Assembly (NCBI GenBank): GCA_037447655.1
Contig: JBBHKE010003309.1
Coordinates: 22,542-86,541 of the forward strand
Reading direction: 5' to 3'
DNA: 64,000 bases
DNA from: Zygnema cylindricum
Lineage: Eukaryota; Streptophyta; Zygnematophyceae; Zygnematales; Zygnemataceae
Of the stretch, positions 1-10,004 are shown piece after piece; position 1 is the first letter of the stretch, and each line of letters begins with the position of its first letter. A program made the position numbers and the translations under genes. Below the pieces are notes generated by a model. That model saw only the letters and a list, made by a program, of their open reading frames with translations, was not told the origin of the DNA and did not search any database.

Positions 1-1684
1 AGTCCGAAGGAGCAATAAAACCATTCTTTTAACTCTAAAGCAATGATCTATAAAGAAGGAAATGATCGAAGGGTTGTTAGGATTTTTAGGGTTTTTAGGT
101 TTTTTCTCTATGCTCGAAGTAAATAAGGTACCCAAGTTCACAAAAGATTCAGTGACTCTTATATAATTAGAAAGCTATCGCAGTGACTTTTTAATCCATC
201 TTTCCAGGTAGTTTTTACTGTCCCTAGTGCGCGTAAAAAGCCCTACTCAACAACTTGAGTTTTTGAGTAGTTTATTGGAAACCTGGCGGTAAAATTTTAT
301 TGGCCAACAAAAGCTCCAACGTTAATTTTAAGCAGGGTAGCTTTTATGACAGAATACCCTGAAGGAAATTGGAAACATCAGGGACCTTTGAATTTTTTGA
401 GTTTTTGCAGTTGTGCTCAGGGAGATAACACTAATATAGCAGCACAATAACAAAGCAAGTTTTTTCTTTTTACATCTAATATCTGACTTAACTCATGACA
501 AACAAAGTATCCACATGCTAAAATTACTTTAAAGCTTGAAAATTCTTCAAGTATCAACACCACAAATACATAGTACACCAAAGATCGCTTACAAGATTTT
601 ATCCAATGGCAGCTCACCGTTTTAAACTACGTTACAAATCAGCTTTCTGTTCTTTGCACTGGAAGAATCTCAATATGAATATAAGTGAAGTTGACTACTA
701 TAATTTACCACACTTTCAAGGTTTATCACCACAATCCGTATTGTAAAAGGGCAGTGAAGGATGTTCTTAAAAACGCTTTTAGCTGAACTTCAATTAGAGT
801 TATTCGGAGGAGAAAATGGTATGACGCTTTAACATGCCCAAACCCGACTAAGCTACTATGCATATGTAATCAATGCAAAAGTACCAATAAACTGTACGGA
901 CAAAACCTAACCTGATATGCAATCCGGAAGTCCAGTCAGTCCAAGTGGACTGAAAGTAACTAGACTAAAAGCATTTAACCGTGCTAAGACTGTTTGAATC
1001 CAAGCCAATCGAATTTTATCACGGCAACATCAAAATTCGGTGTTCGTAAAAACATCTACGTTTTGACCACCTAAAAACGGTAAATCATTTGCCACCCACA
1101 CAGTAAAACTGCCAATAAGTGTGTAATAATTTTGGTCCTTCCATTTATAAGATTTCTATAACCGTAAAAAACCCTAAAAAACCCTAGGTGCTTTTGCTTT
1201 AGCCACACAAATTCTACTTCCTTTAACCTTGGGGAATCTTAGGTTAGCATTCGTGCAAGGAAACCCCATTAACTTTTTGAATGTCAAAATAGGGGTGTAA
1301 TAATTTCTAATATTACTACAAGATCCTCCCGTAGATAATGGGATGATCATACGGTCTGCTCCTTTGCAAGAATGCGCAGTGGTTCCCAGATTTCCTGCTT
1401 CTAAACACACCTGCATGGAAACCACCAACAAATGTTGTGACATGAAAGCCTATGCAACAAACGACATAGCATACTGTCTGTTCGTTGAGAATACAAATAT
1501 AACACATATGTTAGTTCGTTTAGAAAACAAATATAATGCATGTGTCGGTTAGTTTAGAATACAAATATAATATAAATGTCGGTTTGTTTAGAATACAAAT
1601 GAAATACATATAGGCCAGAAGGTTTGGGCAAAGCTATAGAGATTCCTTGCTTCGAAGATAACATGCATGGGTAGATGACATCCA
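1..1684. other. Left flank without a recognisable gene
   Basis: AT-rich sequence with only short open frames on both strands, none with a recognisable domain. It ends at the 5-bp target duplication ATCCA of element A. Apart from the 34-bp tandem repeat near its right end I see no gene, RNA or mobile element. Confidence 0.5.
1477..1612. repeat. Tandem 34-bp repeat, four units
   Basis: Four consecutive units start at 1477, 1511, 1545 and 1579, each exactly 34 bp. They share the core GTTTAGAATACAAAT with a few substitutions per unit. The period is constant and there are no indels, so this is a small minisatellite. No coding or regulatory role is visible. Confidence 0.85.
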
Positions 1685-2733
1685 TGTAGAAACTAATGGT
1701 TTTTAAGTATTTTCTAGGTCTGAAAAGAAATATAGAAGCCGAGGCAGTCTATCTCTAACTTCTCTCTCCAACTCTCAAACTTGTCGCAGTCACTGAGAAA
1801 TTGGAGAGGAAGCAAGAGCCATGGCTACCTAGGCTATCGTGAGGTTTACGGGAAATTTATATTAGTTCGGGTTTATTTATTTAAAAGGTATGTGCCGGCG
1901 GCAGGAATTGATCCTTGTATCTGCCGGCCGGCAGACAGGAAGTAGCCGGTAGCCTTAGCCGTTAAGTCTAGGAGTCATAATACGTAGTATATAGTTTGAT
2001 AGTTATTTAAATATGTATACGTACGATTATTCATTTAACTATAATAGATTACGGGATACATAGATCCAGTAATATATAAAGTACGGATTACGGTACGGAC
2101 TATAAATCAATACCGCGCATTTGTTTCGTAAATGAAACAAATACCGCACATGTATTTATTATGGCTACGATTAAATTAGATTCTAATTGGACGGCCGCAA
2201 TTAGCGCCGAGATCGCGGAGGAAGTTTTCGGCGGTTTGTGGCCATCGCCACATCGGATGACGCGTGGCGAAATTTCGTTGGATCGTGGAATCCCCGGAGA
2301 TTATGGCATCGAATCCGGATATGACATGTGTCGACATTTAGGCCTTGTCGTACAATGTCCGTACCTAAAGTACACCGGCAGCTGTACTTTTGCGTACGGA
2401 ACTCAATTCTGATTGGTTCCGTACATCAGTAGATAGAGTCTGTGAGAGAGATAGGACTTAGAAAAATTTGGAGATAGGACCCTCTCTCCCAGAGAGCTTC
2501 TGTACTAAAGGTCAACTTTGACCCTCCATAACTTACTACTCAGGGGAGCAAATTCAGAGATTCTTTTTGCTATCGACTCAGGGGAGTCTTGTCTTCACAG
2601 GGGTGAAGGTGGTCAGAGTTTTTGTCTGCCAGGGTGGCAGTTATTGTTGCTTAAACACAAAGGGGTCAGGATTATCCTAGAGGCTTCTTGGAAGCTGTCC
2701 ACTCTGAGGACTTATGGAGGTCTCAGAGTTTCA
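1685..2733 (+). repeat. 5' LTR of element A
   Basis: The 1049-bp copy begins TGTAGAAAC and ends GAGTTTCA, directly before the primer-binding site. Its last 20 bp hold an ATG (2714) in frame with gag, so this LTR encodes the first residues of Gag. It also contains an antisense tRNA-like segment around 1895-1976. Confidence 0.95.
1895..1976 (-). other. Antisense tRNA-like A-box/B-box module in LTR of element A
   Basis: On the minus strand the A-box-like GGCTAAGGC (1960-1952), inside the short hairpin CTTAACGGCTAAG, is followed 37 nt later by the B-box-like GGATCAATTCC (1914-1904; consensus GGTTCGANTCC). Order and spacing match the internal RNA polymerase III promoter of a tRNA gene. The 3' LTR carries the same module at about 7295-7376. 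The acceptor and anticodon stems pair poorly, so it is tRNA-like rather than a functional tRNA. Equivalent modules lie in elements C and F. Confidence 0.5.
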
Positions 2734-3820
2734 GGTTATGGGCCCACCCTCTAGGGTACCAATCTTTAATGGAACTGGCTTCATATACTGGGAAAGTATG
2801 ATGATAGGAGCTCTATGCGAAAAAAGGTTTTGGGGGATAGTGAGTGGACGATTGGGGCGTCCATCATGTATTGGAATTCCTCCAGGGTTTAAAAGAAGCA
2901 GATTCACCAGGAAAGAGGATTCACCTTCAACGGAGGAAACAAAGGAAGGAGAGGTGGTGGACAAAGGAAAGGAGAAGGAGGCGACCACACCAATAGCAAC
3001 TGGTTTAGCATTCATGTCACCTATTCCGAGGAACGAGGAGAATGATACTGAAATCTGGGACTTCAACAATATGGCGGCAAAGCACTTCATCCTACGCCAT
3101 CTCACTCAACGACTTGCATGTCCTCATTTGCACGTAGAGAGGGCATCCGATCTTTGGATGGCTCTCATAGAGATGTACCGAAGTGGTACGATTCAGCAAA
3201 AACAGTTGGCTGATCAGAAAGTTAAGGAGTATGTATACAAAGGGGGAAATATGTTGGATTTTTGCAATGAGCTTGCTACACTCTTCATGGAGCTAGAGAG
3301 TGCGGGAAAAGTTTTTAGTGAAAAAGAAAAGGTTAACTGTTTACTAATGAAGTTACCTGATGAGTTCGAGAACATAGTCAACCGTGTGCAGGACTTGCCG
3401 GACTCAAGGTGGATATGGAACTCAGTGGTAGGGATGATTCTCGTTCGAGAGAATACGATTGAGATCCGAAGGGGAGGAAAGAGTGGCCAAGCCTTGGCAA
3501 CAGCGACCGATTGGAGGAACAAGGATTCCCGAAAACCAGTCGGAAACTATGGGGGTAGGGAGCAGAAAAAACAGGCTGACGAGTTCGAACCATGGGCTCC
3601 CAAAGGTTTATGTCATTTTTGTAAGAAACCGGGGCACTATATGGCAGAGTGCACCAAGGTAACCGAGCTTCGGTTAAAGGAGGGGCAGACCGGTGGTACC
3701 CCGAGAAGAAAGAAAAAGGCCCTTGTCACACAGGTACTTGAGGCGGAATCCGAGGACGAGGACGATGAGCTTCTTTTGGATGAGGAGTTGGAGGCGAAAA
3801 CTGAGGTTGAAATTCCATGA
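2714..3820 (+). CDS. Gag of copia element A
   Basis: 368-codon frame from an ATG inside the 5' LTR, through the primer-binding site (QVMGPPSR), to a TGA at 3818-3820. It shows the copia-type (UBN2-like) Gag core: an aromatic N-terminal motif (FIYW), then MLDFCNELATLFMELESAGK and LLMKLPDEFENIV. A CCHC zinc knuckle follows (CHFCKKPGHYMAEC, C-x2-C-x4-H-x4-C), then an acidic tail. Gag packages element RNA in virus-like particles. The terminal TGA is in frame with the protease region downstream, so it is probably a nonsense mutation in a gag-pol fusion. The internal ATG within the primer site is an alternative start. Confidence 0.85.
   Translation: MEVSEFQVMGPPSRVPIFNGTGFIYWESMMIGALCEKRFWGIVSGRLGRPSCIGIPPGFKRSRFTRKEDSPSTEETKEGEVVDKGKEKEATTPIATGLAFMSPIPRNEENDTEIWDFNNMAAKHFILRHLTQRLACPHLHVERASDLWMALIEMYRSGTIQQKQLADQKVKEYVYKGGNMLDFCNELATLFMELESAGKVFSEKEKVNCLLMKLPDEFENIVNRVQDLPDSRWIWNSVVGMILVRENTIEIRRGGKSGQALATATDWRNKDSRKPVGNYGGREQKKQADEFEPWAPKGLCHFCKKPGHYMAECTKVTELRLKEGQTGGTPRRKKKALVTQVLEAESEDEDDELLLDEELEAKTEVEIP
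2734..2748 (+). promoter_or_regulatory. Primer-binding site (half-tRNA initiator Met type), element A
   Basis: GGTTATGGGCCCACC directly follows the LTR. It is complementary to the anticodon arm of eukaryotic initiator tRNA-Met (loop with CAU), not to its 3' end. That is the arrangement known for Drosophila copia, where a 5' half-tRNA primes reverse transcription. The same bases are translated as part of Gag (VMGPP). Confidence 0.85.
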
Positions 3821-6800
3821 AGGCAGAAATGTGCTTACGGTGGATTAAAAGGTGAAGCAGGCTTGATTAAAGATTCAGGTGCCTCAATGCACATGTGTAA
3901 GGATAGGCACTTGTTCACTAAGATAAAAAAGATTCCCACCGTAGAGATAGAGTACGGGGATTGGAGGATAGTCACCACTACTCTTGTAGGATCGGTAGAT
4001 CTGAAAGTGTTAGTAGAAGGAAAGACATCCATATTAACATTCTCCGATGTATAGTTTATCCCTGAGCTGAACAAAAACCTTATCTCTACATCTGTATTAG
4101 ATGATAAGGGTTTTTTTACTAGCACTAGGGAAGGAGTCTTTACTGCTAGTTCTGAGGAGGATGTCTATTTTATTGCTGAGAAAGGTAGCCATGGGATGTT
4201 TAGGCTGATCTTAAGTAATGAAACGAAGAAACTTTATTATGCTGGTGTTCATGATATTATGATGTGGCATAAAAGGCTTGGGCATGTGAATCTAGATAAG
4301 TTAAGAGAGATGAAAAAGATGGGAGTGGTGGAAGGGATTCAGTTCAGTGAGAGTGATGATATAAGTGATTGTAGAGGGTGTGCTCAAGGTAAAGCACACA
4401 GATTACCCTTTCCTAAAACAGCCACCTAAAAGGGAGAAAAACTTCTAGATCTAGTACACTCAGATATTTGGGGACCGGCTAGAGTGCCCTCACCGGGGGG
4501 GAAGAGATTTATGATGACTATAACTGATGATTGGTCTCGGTATTCCCGGGTGTATTTTTTGAAAAACAAGTCAGAAGCTGAGGACTGTTTTAGACAATAT
4601 AAAGCATGGAGCGAAAAACTCCATGAAACTCCAATCAAGAGAGTAAGGAGTGACAATGGTGGAGAGTATACTTCTAACCAGTTTGAGGATTTTTTGAGGG
4701 AAAATGGGGTTCAACACCAAAAGACAGTTCCAGAAAATCTGGAACAGAATGGGGTAGCTGAAAGGTTAAATAGAACACTAAGTGATAGTGCTAGAAGTAT
4801 GTTGTCGGATAAGAAGATAGGAAAAATGTTTTGAACAGAAGCAATGAACTGTGCTAATTACCTCAAAATTAGAGTTCTTACTTCAGCTATAAAAGATCAA
4901 ACACCTTATGAGAGATGGACAGGCCGGAAACCAGACTTATCTCATTTAAAGGTTTTCGGCAGTCAAGTGTTCAGTCTAGATACTGATCGGTCCAATTGGA
5001 AGCTAGATCCTAAAGGAAAATCGGGATACTTATTAGGATATGATGAAGATGTTAAAGGATATAGAGTTTATGATCTAAAAAGGGAAGATATAATCTTAGT
5101 AAAGCATCTAGTAGTTATGGATGAAGGAAAGTCTGTGGATCCCTTCAAATATACGAAGTCAGTAAAAATCAGATTTGAGTCAGAAAATTCCGATGACTTT
5201 GAGCTTCCTAACTATCTTGGTTTTAGAGAAGATGACACTCTTACAGGAACAAATCAGACCGAAAAGGACTCGGCTCTGGAAACTCCAGTGACAACTCTAC
5301 TCGAAGCGGAAGACGTGGTGGAAATTGATTCGGAATCAAGGGATAGGGGAGAAGCCGAGTTTGTTCGAAAAAAACCACGAGAACCATCTATTCGAGCCTC
5401 AGATTTTGAGGGGGGGATGAGAAGTAGCAAAAGACTGCAAGAAAAACAGGTTAATAACAAGGTAACTAAACTATCTCATCAAGATGAACCTCAAACTTAT
5501 GGAGAGGCGATGACTTGTCGAGAAAGAAACTGGTGGAAGACAGCCATCAATGAGGAGATGGCTTCAATCATGGCAGCCGATACTTGGGAGCTGGTGGACT
5601 GTCCACCTAACCGAAAACCAATCGGTTGTAAGTGGGTTTTTAAATTAAAACTGAACCCAGATAACACAATCGAGCGCTACAAGGCCAGATTAGTGGCAAA
5701 GGGATTTACACAAAAGGAAGGAATTGACTACGAGGAAACCTTTGCCCCGGTGGTCAGATTTCCCTCTGTCGGCATACTTCTCAGCCTGGCAGCAGCGGAA
5801 GACATAAAAGTGCACCAGATGGACATCAAAACAGCCTTTTTGCATGGAGAATTAGAAGAGAAGATCTTCATGCGACAACCCGAAGGGTTTGTGGAAGAAG
5901 GAGAGGAGAGTAAGGTATGCCGGCTGATTAAATCTCTTTATGGTTTGAATCAGGCGCCTCGACAGTGGAATAAGAAGCTTGATGAGTTTCTTACCGGTCT
6001 AGGATATATTCAGATCAGCTCAGATCACTCAATCTATGTTTTCGAAGATGAGGAAGGTTTTATATTTATTGCAATTTATGTTGATGATTTGCTTGTTTTA
6101 AGTAAATCAATGGAAAAAATTATTAAGCTGAAAACCGATCTTAAGGGGAGATTTGAAATGAAGGTTATGGGGGAAGCAAAATATATTTTGGGAATTCAAG
6201 TAGAGAGAGACCGAAAAAGAAAAATTATAAGATTGACTCAAAAGGAAGCAATAAGGAACATGCTTGAAAAATTTCAAATGGATAAAGCTAATAGTTGTAC
6301 AGCTCAAATGGAGTTGAAGAAGGGAAGTGAGGGGAGTGAGGAAGGAGGAGTTATAGTCTTAGAGGAGGAATTATCTCCTGAAGAACAAAAGTTCATGCAG
6401 ACTATTCCTTAGAGGCAAGTAGTGGGATGTCTAATCTATTTTATAAATTGTACCCGGCCGGATCTAGCTGCAGCTGTACGAGTGCTCAGTAGAAGTCTAA
6501 ATGCTCCCACTAAGAAGGATTGGGAGGCAGCTAAGAGAGTCGTTAGATATTTGGTAGGAACTAGGGATCTATGGTTGCATTTGGGTGGGGAGAATACAGA
6601 CATCACTACTTGGAGTGATGCCAGTTATGGTGATGCTCCGATGAGGAGATGCACTTCTGGATATGTATTATATGTGGGTGATGGGGCTTGCTGTTGGAGT
6701 AGCAAACAGCAAAAGGTTATTGCTCAATCCACCATGGGGCTGAGTATATGGCCTCTTGCTCTGCTTTAAAATAATTGATGTGGGTCAAGTCTTTGCTTGG

Positions 6801-7071
6801 TGAGCTTGGTCACCTTAAGAGTGGTGTGCAGAAAATATTTTGTGATAATCAGGCAGCAATCGCTATTTCTGCCAATCCTAAATATCATTTTAAAGCCAAA
6901 CACATGGACATCAGACTCAGCTTTGTTAGAGAAAAAGTAGAAAACAAAATAATCAGTTTAGAGTACAGACCAGATAGTGAGATGGTAGCAGATATGATGA
7001 CCAAACCTGTGCCTTCCCCTAAGTTAAGTTTTTGCAGGGAGAAGTGTGGTATGAAATTAAAGATTGACTAG
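3821..7071 (+). pseudogene. Pol of copia element A (protease, integrase, RT, RNase H), broken
   Basis: Continues in the Gag frame. Protease motif DSGAS lies near 3870. The GAG-pre-integrase zinc motif (WHKRLGHV then CRGCAQGK) is at about 4260-4400. Integrase core landmarks are SDIWGP, RSDNGGEY and NGVAERLNRT (about 4460-4790). Reverse transcriptase (about 5600-6300) has LYGLNQAPRQWN and the catalytic YVDDL. RNase H (about 6420-7060) has WSDASYGD, FCDNQAAIAI and a KHMDIRLSF-type end. In-frame stops: TAG 4052, TAA 4427, TGA 4832, TAG 6410. A 1-bp deletion near 6736 shifts frame, then a TAA at 6772. All domains are present, so decay is by point lesions only. Confidence 0.9.
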
Positions 7072-7084
7072 AAAATAAGGGGAG

Positions 7085-8133
7085 TGTAGAAACTAATGGT
7101 TTTTAAGTATTTTCTATGTCTGAAAAGAAATATAGAAGCCGAGGCAGTCTATCTCTAACTTCTCTCTCCAACTCTCAAACTTGTCGCACTCACTGAGAAA
7201 TTGGAGAGGAAGCTAGAGCCATGGCTACCTAGGCTATCCTGAGGTTTACGGGAAATTTATATTAGTTCGGGTTTATTTATTTAAAAGGTATGTGCCGGCG
7301 GCAGGAATTGATCCTTGTACCTGCCGGCCGGCAGACAGGAAGTAGCCGGTAGCCTTAGCCGTTAAGTCTAGGAGTCATAATACGTAGTATATAGTTTGAT
7401 AGTTATTTAAATATGTATACGTACGATTATTCATTTAACTATAATAGATTACGGGATACATAGATCCGGTAATATATAAAGTACGGATTACGGTACGGAC
7501 TATAAATCAATACCGCGCATTTGTTTCGTAAATGAAACAAATACCGCACATGTATTTATTATAGCTACGATTAAATTAGATTCTAATTGGACGGCCGCAA
7601 TTAGCGCCGAGATCGCGGAGGAAGTTTTCGGCGGTTTGTGGCCATTGCCACATCGGATGACGCGTGGCGAAATTTCGTTGGATCGTGGAATCCTCGGAGA
7701 TTATGGCATCTAATCCGGATATGACATGTGTCGACATTTAGGCCTTGTCGTACAATGTCCGTACCTAAAGTACACCGGCAGCTGTACTTTTGCGTACGGA
7801 ACTCAATTCTGATTGGTTCCGTACATCAGTAGATAGAGTCTGTGAGAGAGATAGGACTTAGAAAAATTTGGAGATAGGACCCTCTCTCCCAGAGAGCTTC
7901 TGTACAAAAGGTCAACTTTGACCCTCCATAACTTACTGCTCACGAGAGCAAATTCAGAGATTCTTTTTACTATCGACTCAGGGGAGTCTTGTCTTCACAG
8001 GGGTGAAGGTGGTCAGAGTTTTTGTCTGCCAGGGTGGCAGTTATTGTTGCTTAAACACAAAGGGGTCAGGATTATCCTAGAGGCTTTTTGGAAGCTGTCC
8101 ACTCTGAGGACTTATGGAGGTCTCAGAGTTTCA
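7085..8133 (+). repeat. 3' LTR of element A
   Basis: 1049 bp, matching 1685-2733, preceded by the polypurine tract and followed by target duplication ATCCA. Several of the differences from the 5' copy are C/T or G/A transitions. It carries a second copy of the antisense tRNA-like module. Confidence 0.95.
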
Positions 8134-9142
8134 ATCCACAAACATTGTCCTACACATTGCATGGAAGCCTACTCATGAGTGGCAAACCATACCGTTGATG
8201 TTTTTCAAACACAATTTTTTTATATATAGGCCACATTGTTTTGGCGTAGCTGCATGCACAATAAGTCATGAGCAGATTATAGAATGTTTTACCTCCGGGT
8301 TGAGACCTATTAGAAGGTTGCGTGAAATCGCAATGAGTCCACAAAATATGCTGGGGTTCAGGGTTTAGAATTTCTCTGCATCACCATTCATCTTTGTGGT
8401 AATAATCAAGTTGCACGTGTCATTTTGTTGAATGGCGTACAGACGAACACATGGTGGGGGATATAGAGGTGGGCCTTTTTTTATGCATACCTGAAGCAAG
8501 CAAGATTTCATAAGACAAACCAATTCAATTTCCAAAAAAAATTGGGAAGGAGTCATGAGTTAACAATAAGAGCAACCAAGGGTTTTTTATACTGGATATA
8601 AATGGTGGTATAATCTATAGAGCCATATGACTGCATGTGTTGATTGTATTCAAAGTAATTCACATCACTAAAAAAGGTGGGTCTTTGGTGCATAACCTTA
8701 AGCATAGGCATTATTAGCCTAAAGAGCCCTCAAAAACCTTAACAAATTTCCGAACTCATATTTTCTTTCACATCTGTCAAAGGCTCAGAACCACTCCAAT
8801 AACCAAGAGGATACCATGAGTGGCCACGTGGGAAATTGGGAGGTGTACGGGAGAAAATGAGCTATGGAAAATGGGAGGAATAAAAAGAAGCAAAATGAAA
8901 AGAAGAGGGGAAAAGGGACAAGTGGGAGGAAAGGGCGAGAGGAAAGACAAAGAGAAGGGGAGATGACGTGAAAAATAAGTGGAAATGGAATATGAGGAGA
9001 AGATAAAAAGCCATTAAAGGGAGAAGGAAGAGGAAGATCAGAAGAAAGAAACAAATGGAAAAAGAAGAGTAAAAATATGGGATAAGGGAAGAAGGAAACA
9101 TCAGGCGAGGGGGAGAAAGGGAGAAGGAGACAGGGTAGCAAG
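8134..9142. other. Spacer between elements A and B, purine-rich right half
   Basis: No coding region recognised. 8815-9142 is an A/G-rich tract on the plus strand, like those in the LRR introns. 8745-8835 is a diverged direct copy of 15135-15225, the sequence on the other side of element B, so B inserted between two old repeat copies. Confidence 0.5.
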
Positions 9143-9981
9143 TGTTGTTCTGAGACAACAGCCGGAACCGAAGACGATGAGGATGCTGGTGTAGTCATCT
9201 CGGAACCAAACCAAGCAAGAAACTTTCACAAAAACCAGTCTGAAAAACAGCAACTTCAACAGTTGATAAAAACCAAACCAGAGACACAATAGCTCTGAAA
9301 ATCTACCACAATGTAGATAATATCAAGATGAACATACACACAAAATTACAAGTAATTCTGCTAACAGATCTGTGAGATATCCACAGATGAAAATGCCAAA
9401 AACAGGCTGTACAGTTTTGACTACAAAATGTTCATACCTTCAAAGTTATCTAAGTCCTACTAATATACACCGAAGCCTATGCTGCTGAACGTACGGAGGC
9501 ATACCAGCCGTACAATAAATACCTGCGGCTCGAACCGAACAAGGTACGTCATACAAAAAGATTCCTTTACTAATCAACTAACCACACAAAGACAAAAATC
9601 TACTTAACTAGATATTTACAAAGGAGTAGGATTCTATATGCCACGTCATTTGTCGTGTATGTGGCTCACACGGACCAGCATTTGTCGGCGGTCTCCCTCA
9701 GCCGCGTACATATCACATTCGGCACCGTAAACAAATCTCCATGTGCCATTTTGTCCTCAAGTGTATATATGCACAAACAATCGGATATTCTGGAGTGTCC
9801 TCTTTCTTGTAGTGACTTGTGTCTCGAGAGTGTATACAAAGGTGTACTCCCTACCGATCTAGTGGAACATCAATTCTGGTATGTAATGAAACGAACTTAC
9901 AACCAAACATATGCTAATTCGTGAAACTCTCTCTCCCTCACACTCGAGGCATAGAGAGGACTAAAGCTTTCCAAAACAACA
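9143..9981 (-). repeat. 3' LTR of element B
   Basis: 839 bp, near-identical to 14064-14902. Read on the minus strand it follows a polypurine tract ending GGGGAG and ends CAGAACAACA at 9143. An 89-codon antisense frame in it also occurs in the other LTR and has no support as a gene. Confidence 0.93.
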
Positions 9982-10004
9982 CTCCCCTAAAGCTTTAGAC
10001 TCTT

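Larger units (their letters stand above)
1685..8133 (+). mobile_element. Ty1/copia LTR retrotransposon, element A
   Basis: Complete element bounded by the 5-bp target duplication ATCCA (1680-1684 and 8134-8138). Two 1049-bp LTRs (1685-2733, 7085-8133) start TG and end CA and differ by about sixteen substitutions by eye. A primer-binding site follows the 5' LTR, and a polypurine tract (about 7072-7084, ending GGGGAG) precedes the 3' LTR. The internal region has the copia order gag, protease, integrase, reverse transcriptase, RNase H. Five in-frame stops, a 1-bp deletion and a further stop make it non-autonomous now, but no large segment is missing. Related to elements C and F by LTR ends and protein similarity. 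Confidence 0.95.

Noticed and set aside
8785-9198. 137-codon minus frame starting with the Gag N-terminus of element B
   Set aside because: The 3' LTR start codon simply reads out into antisense of a flanking purine tract.
9513-9560. B-box-like GGTTCGAGCC in LTR of element B as a tRNA-like module
   Set aside because: No A-box at a tRNA-like distance on the same strand, unlike elements A, C and F.
9655-9924. 89-codon frame duplicated at 14576-14845
   Set aside because: It is antisense within the two LTRs of element B; duplication reflects the LTRs, not a gene family.
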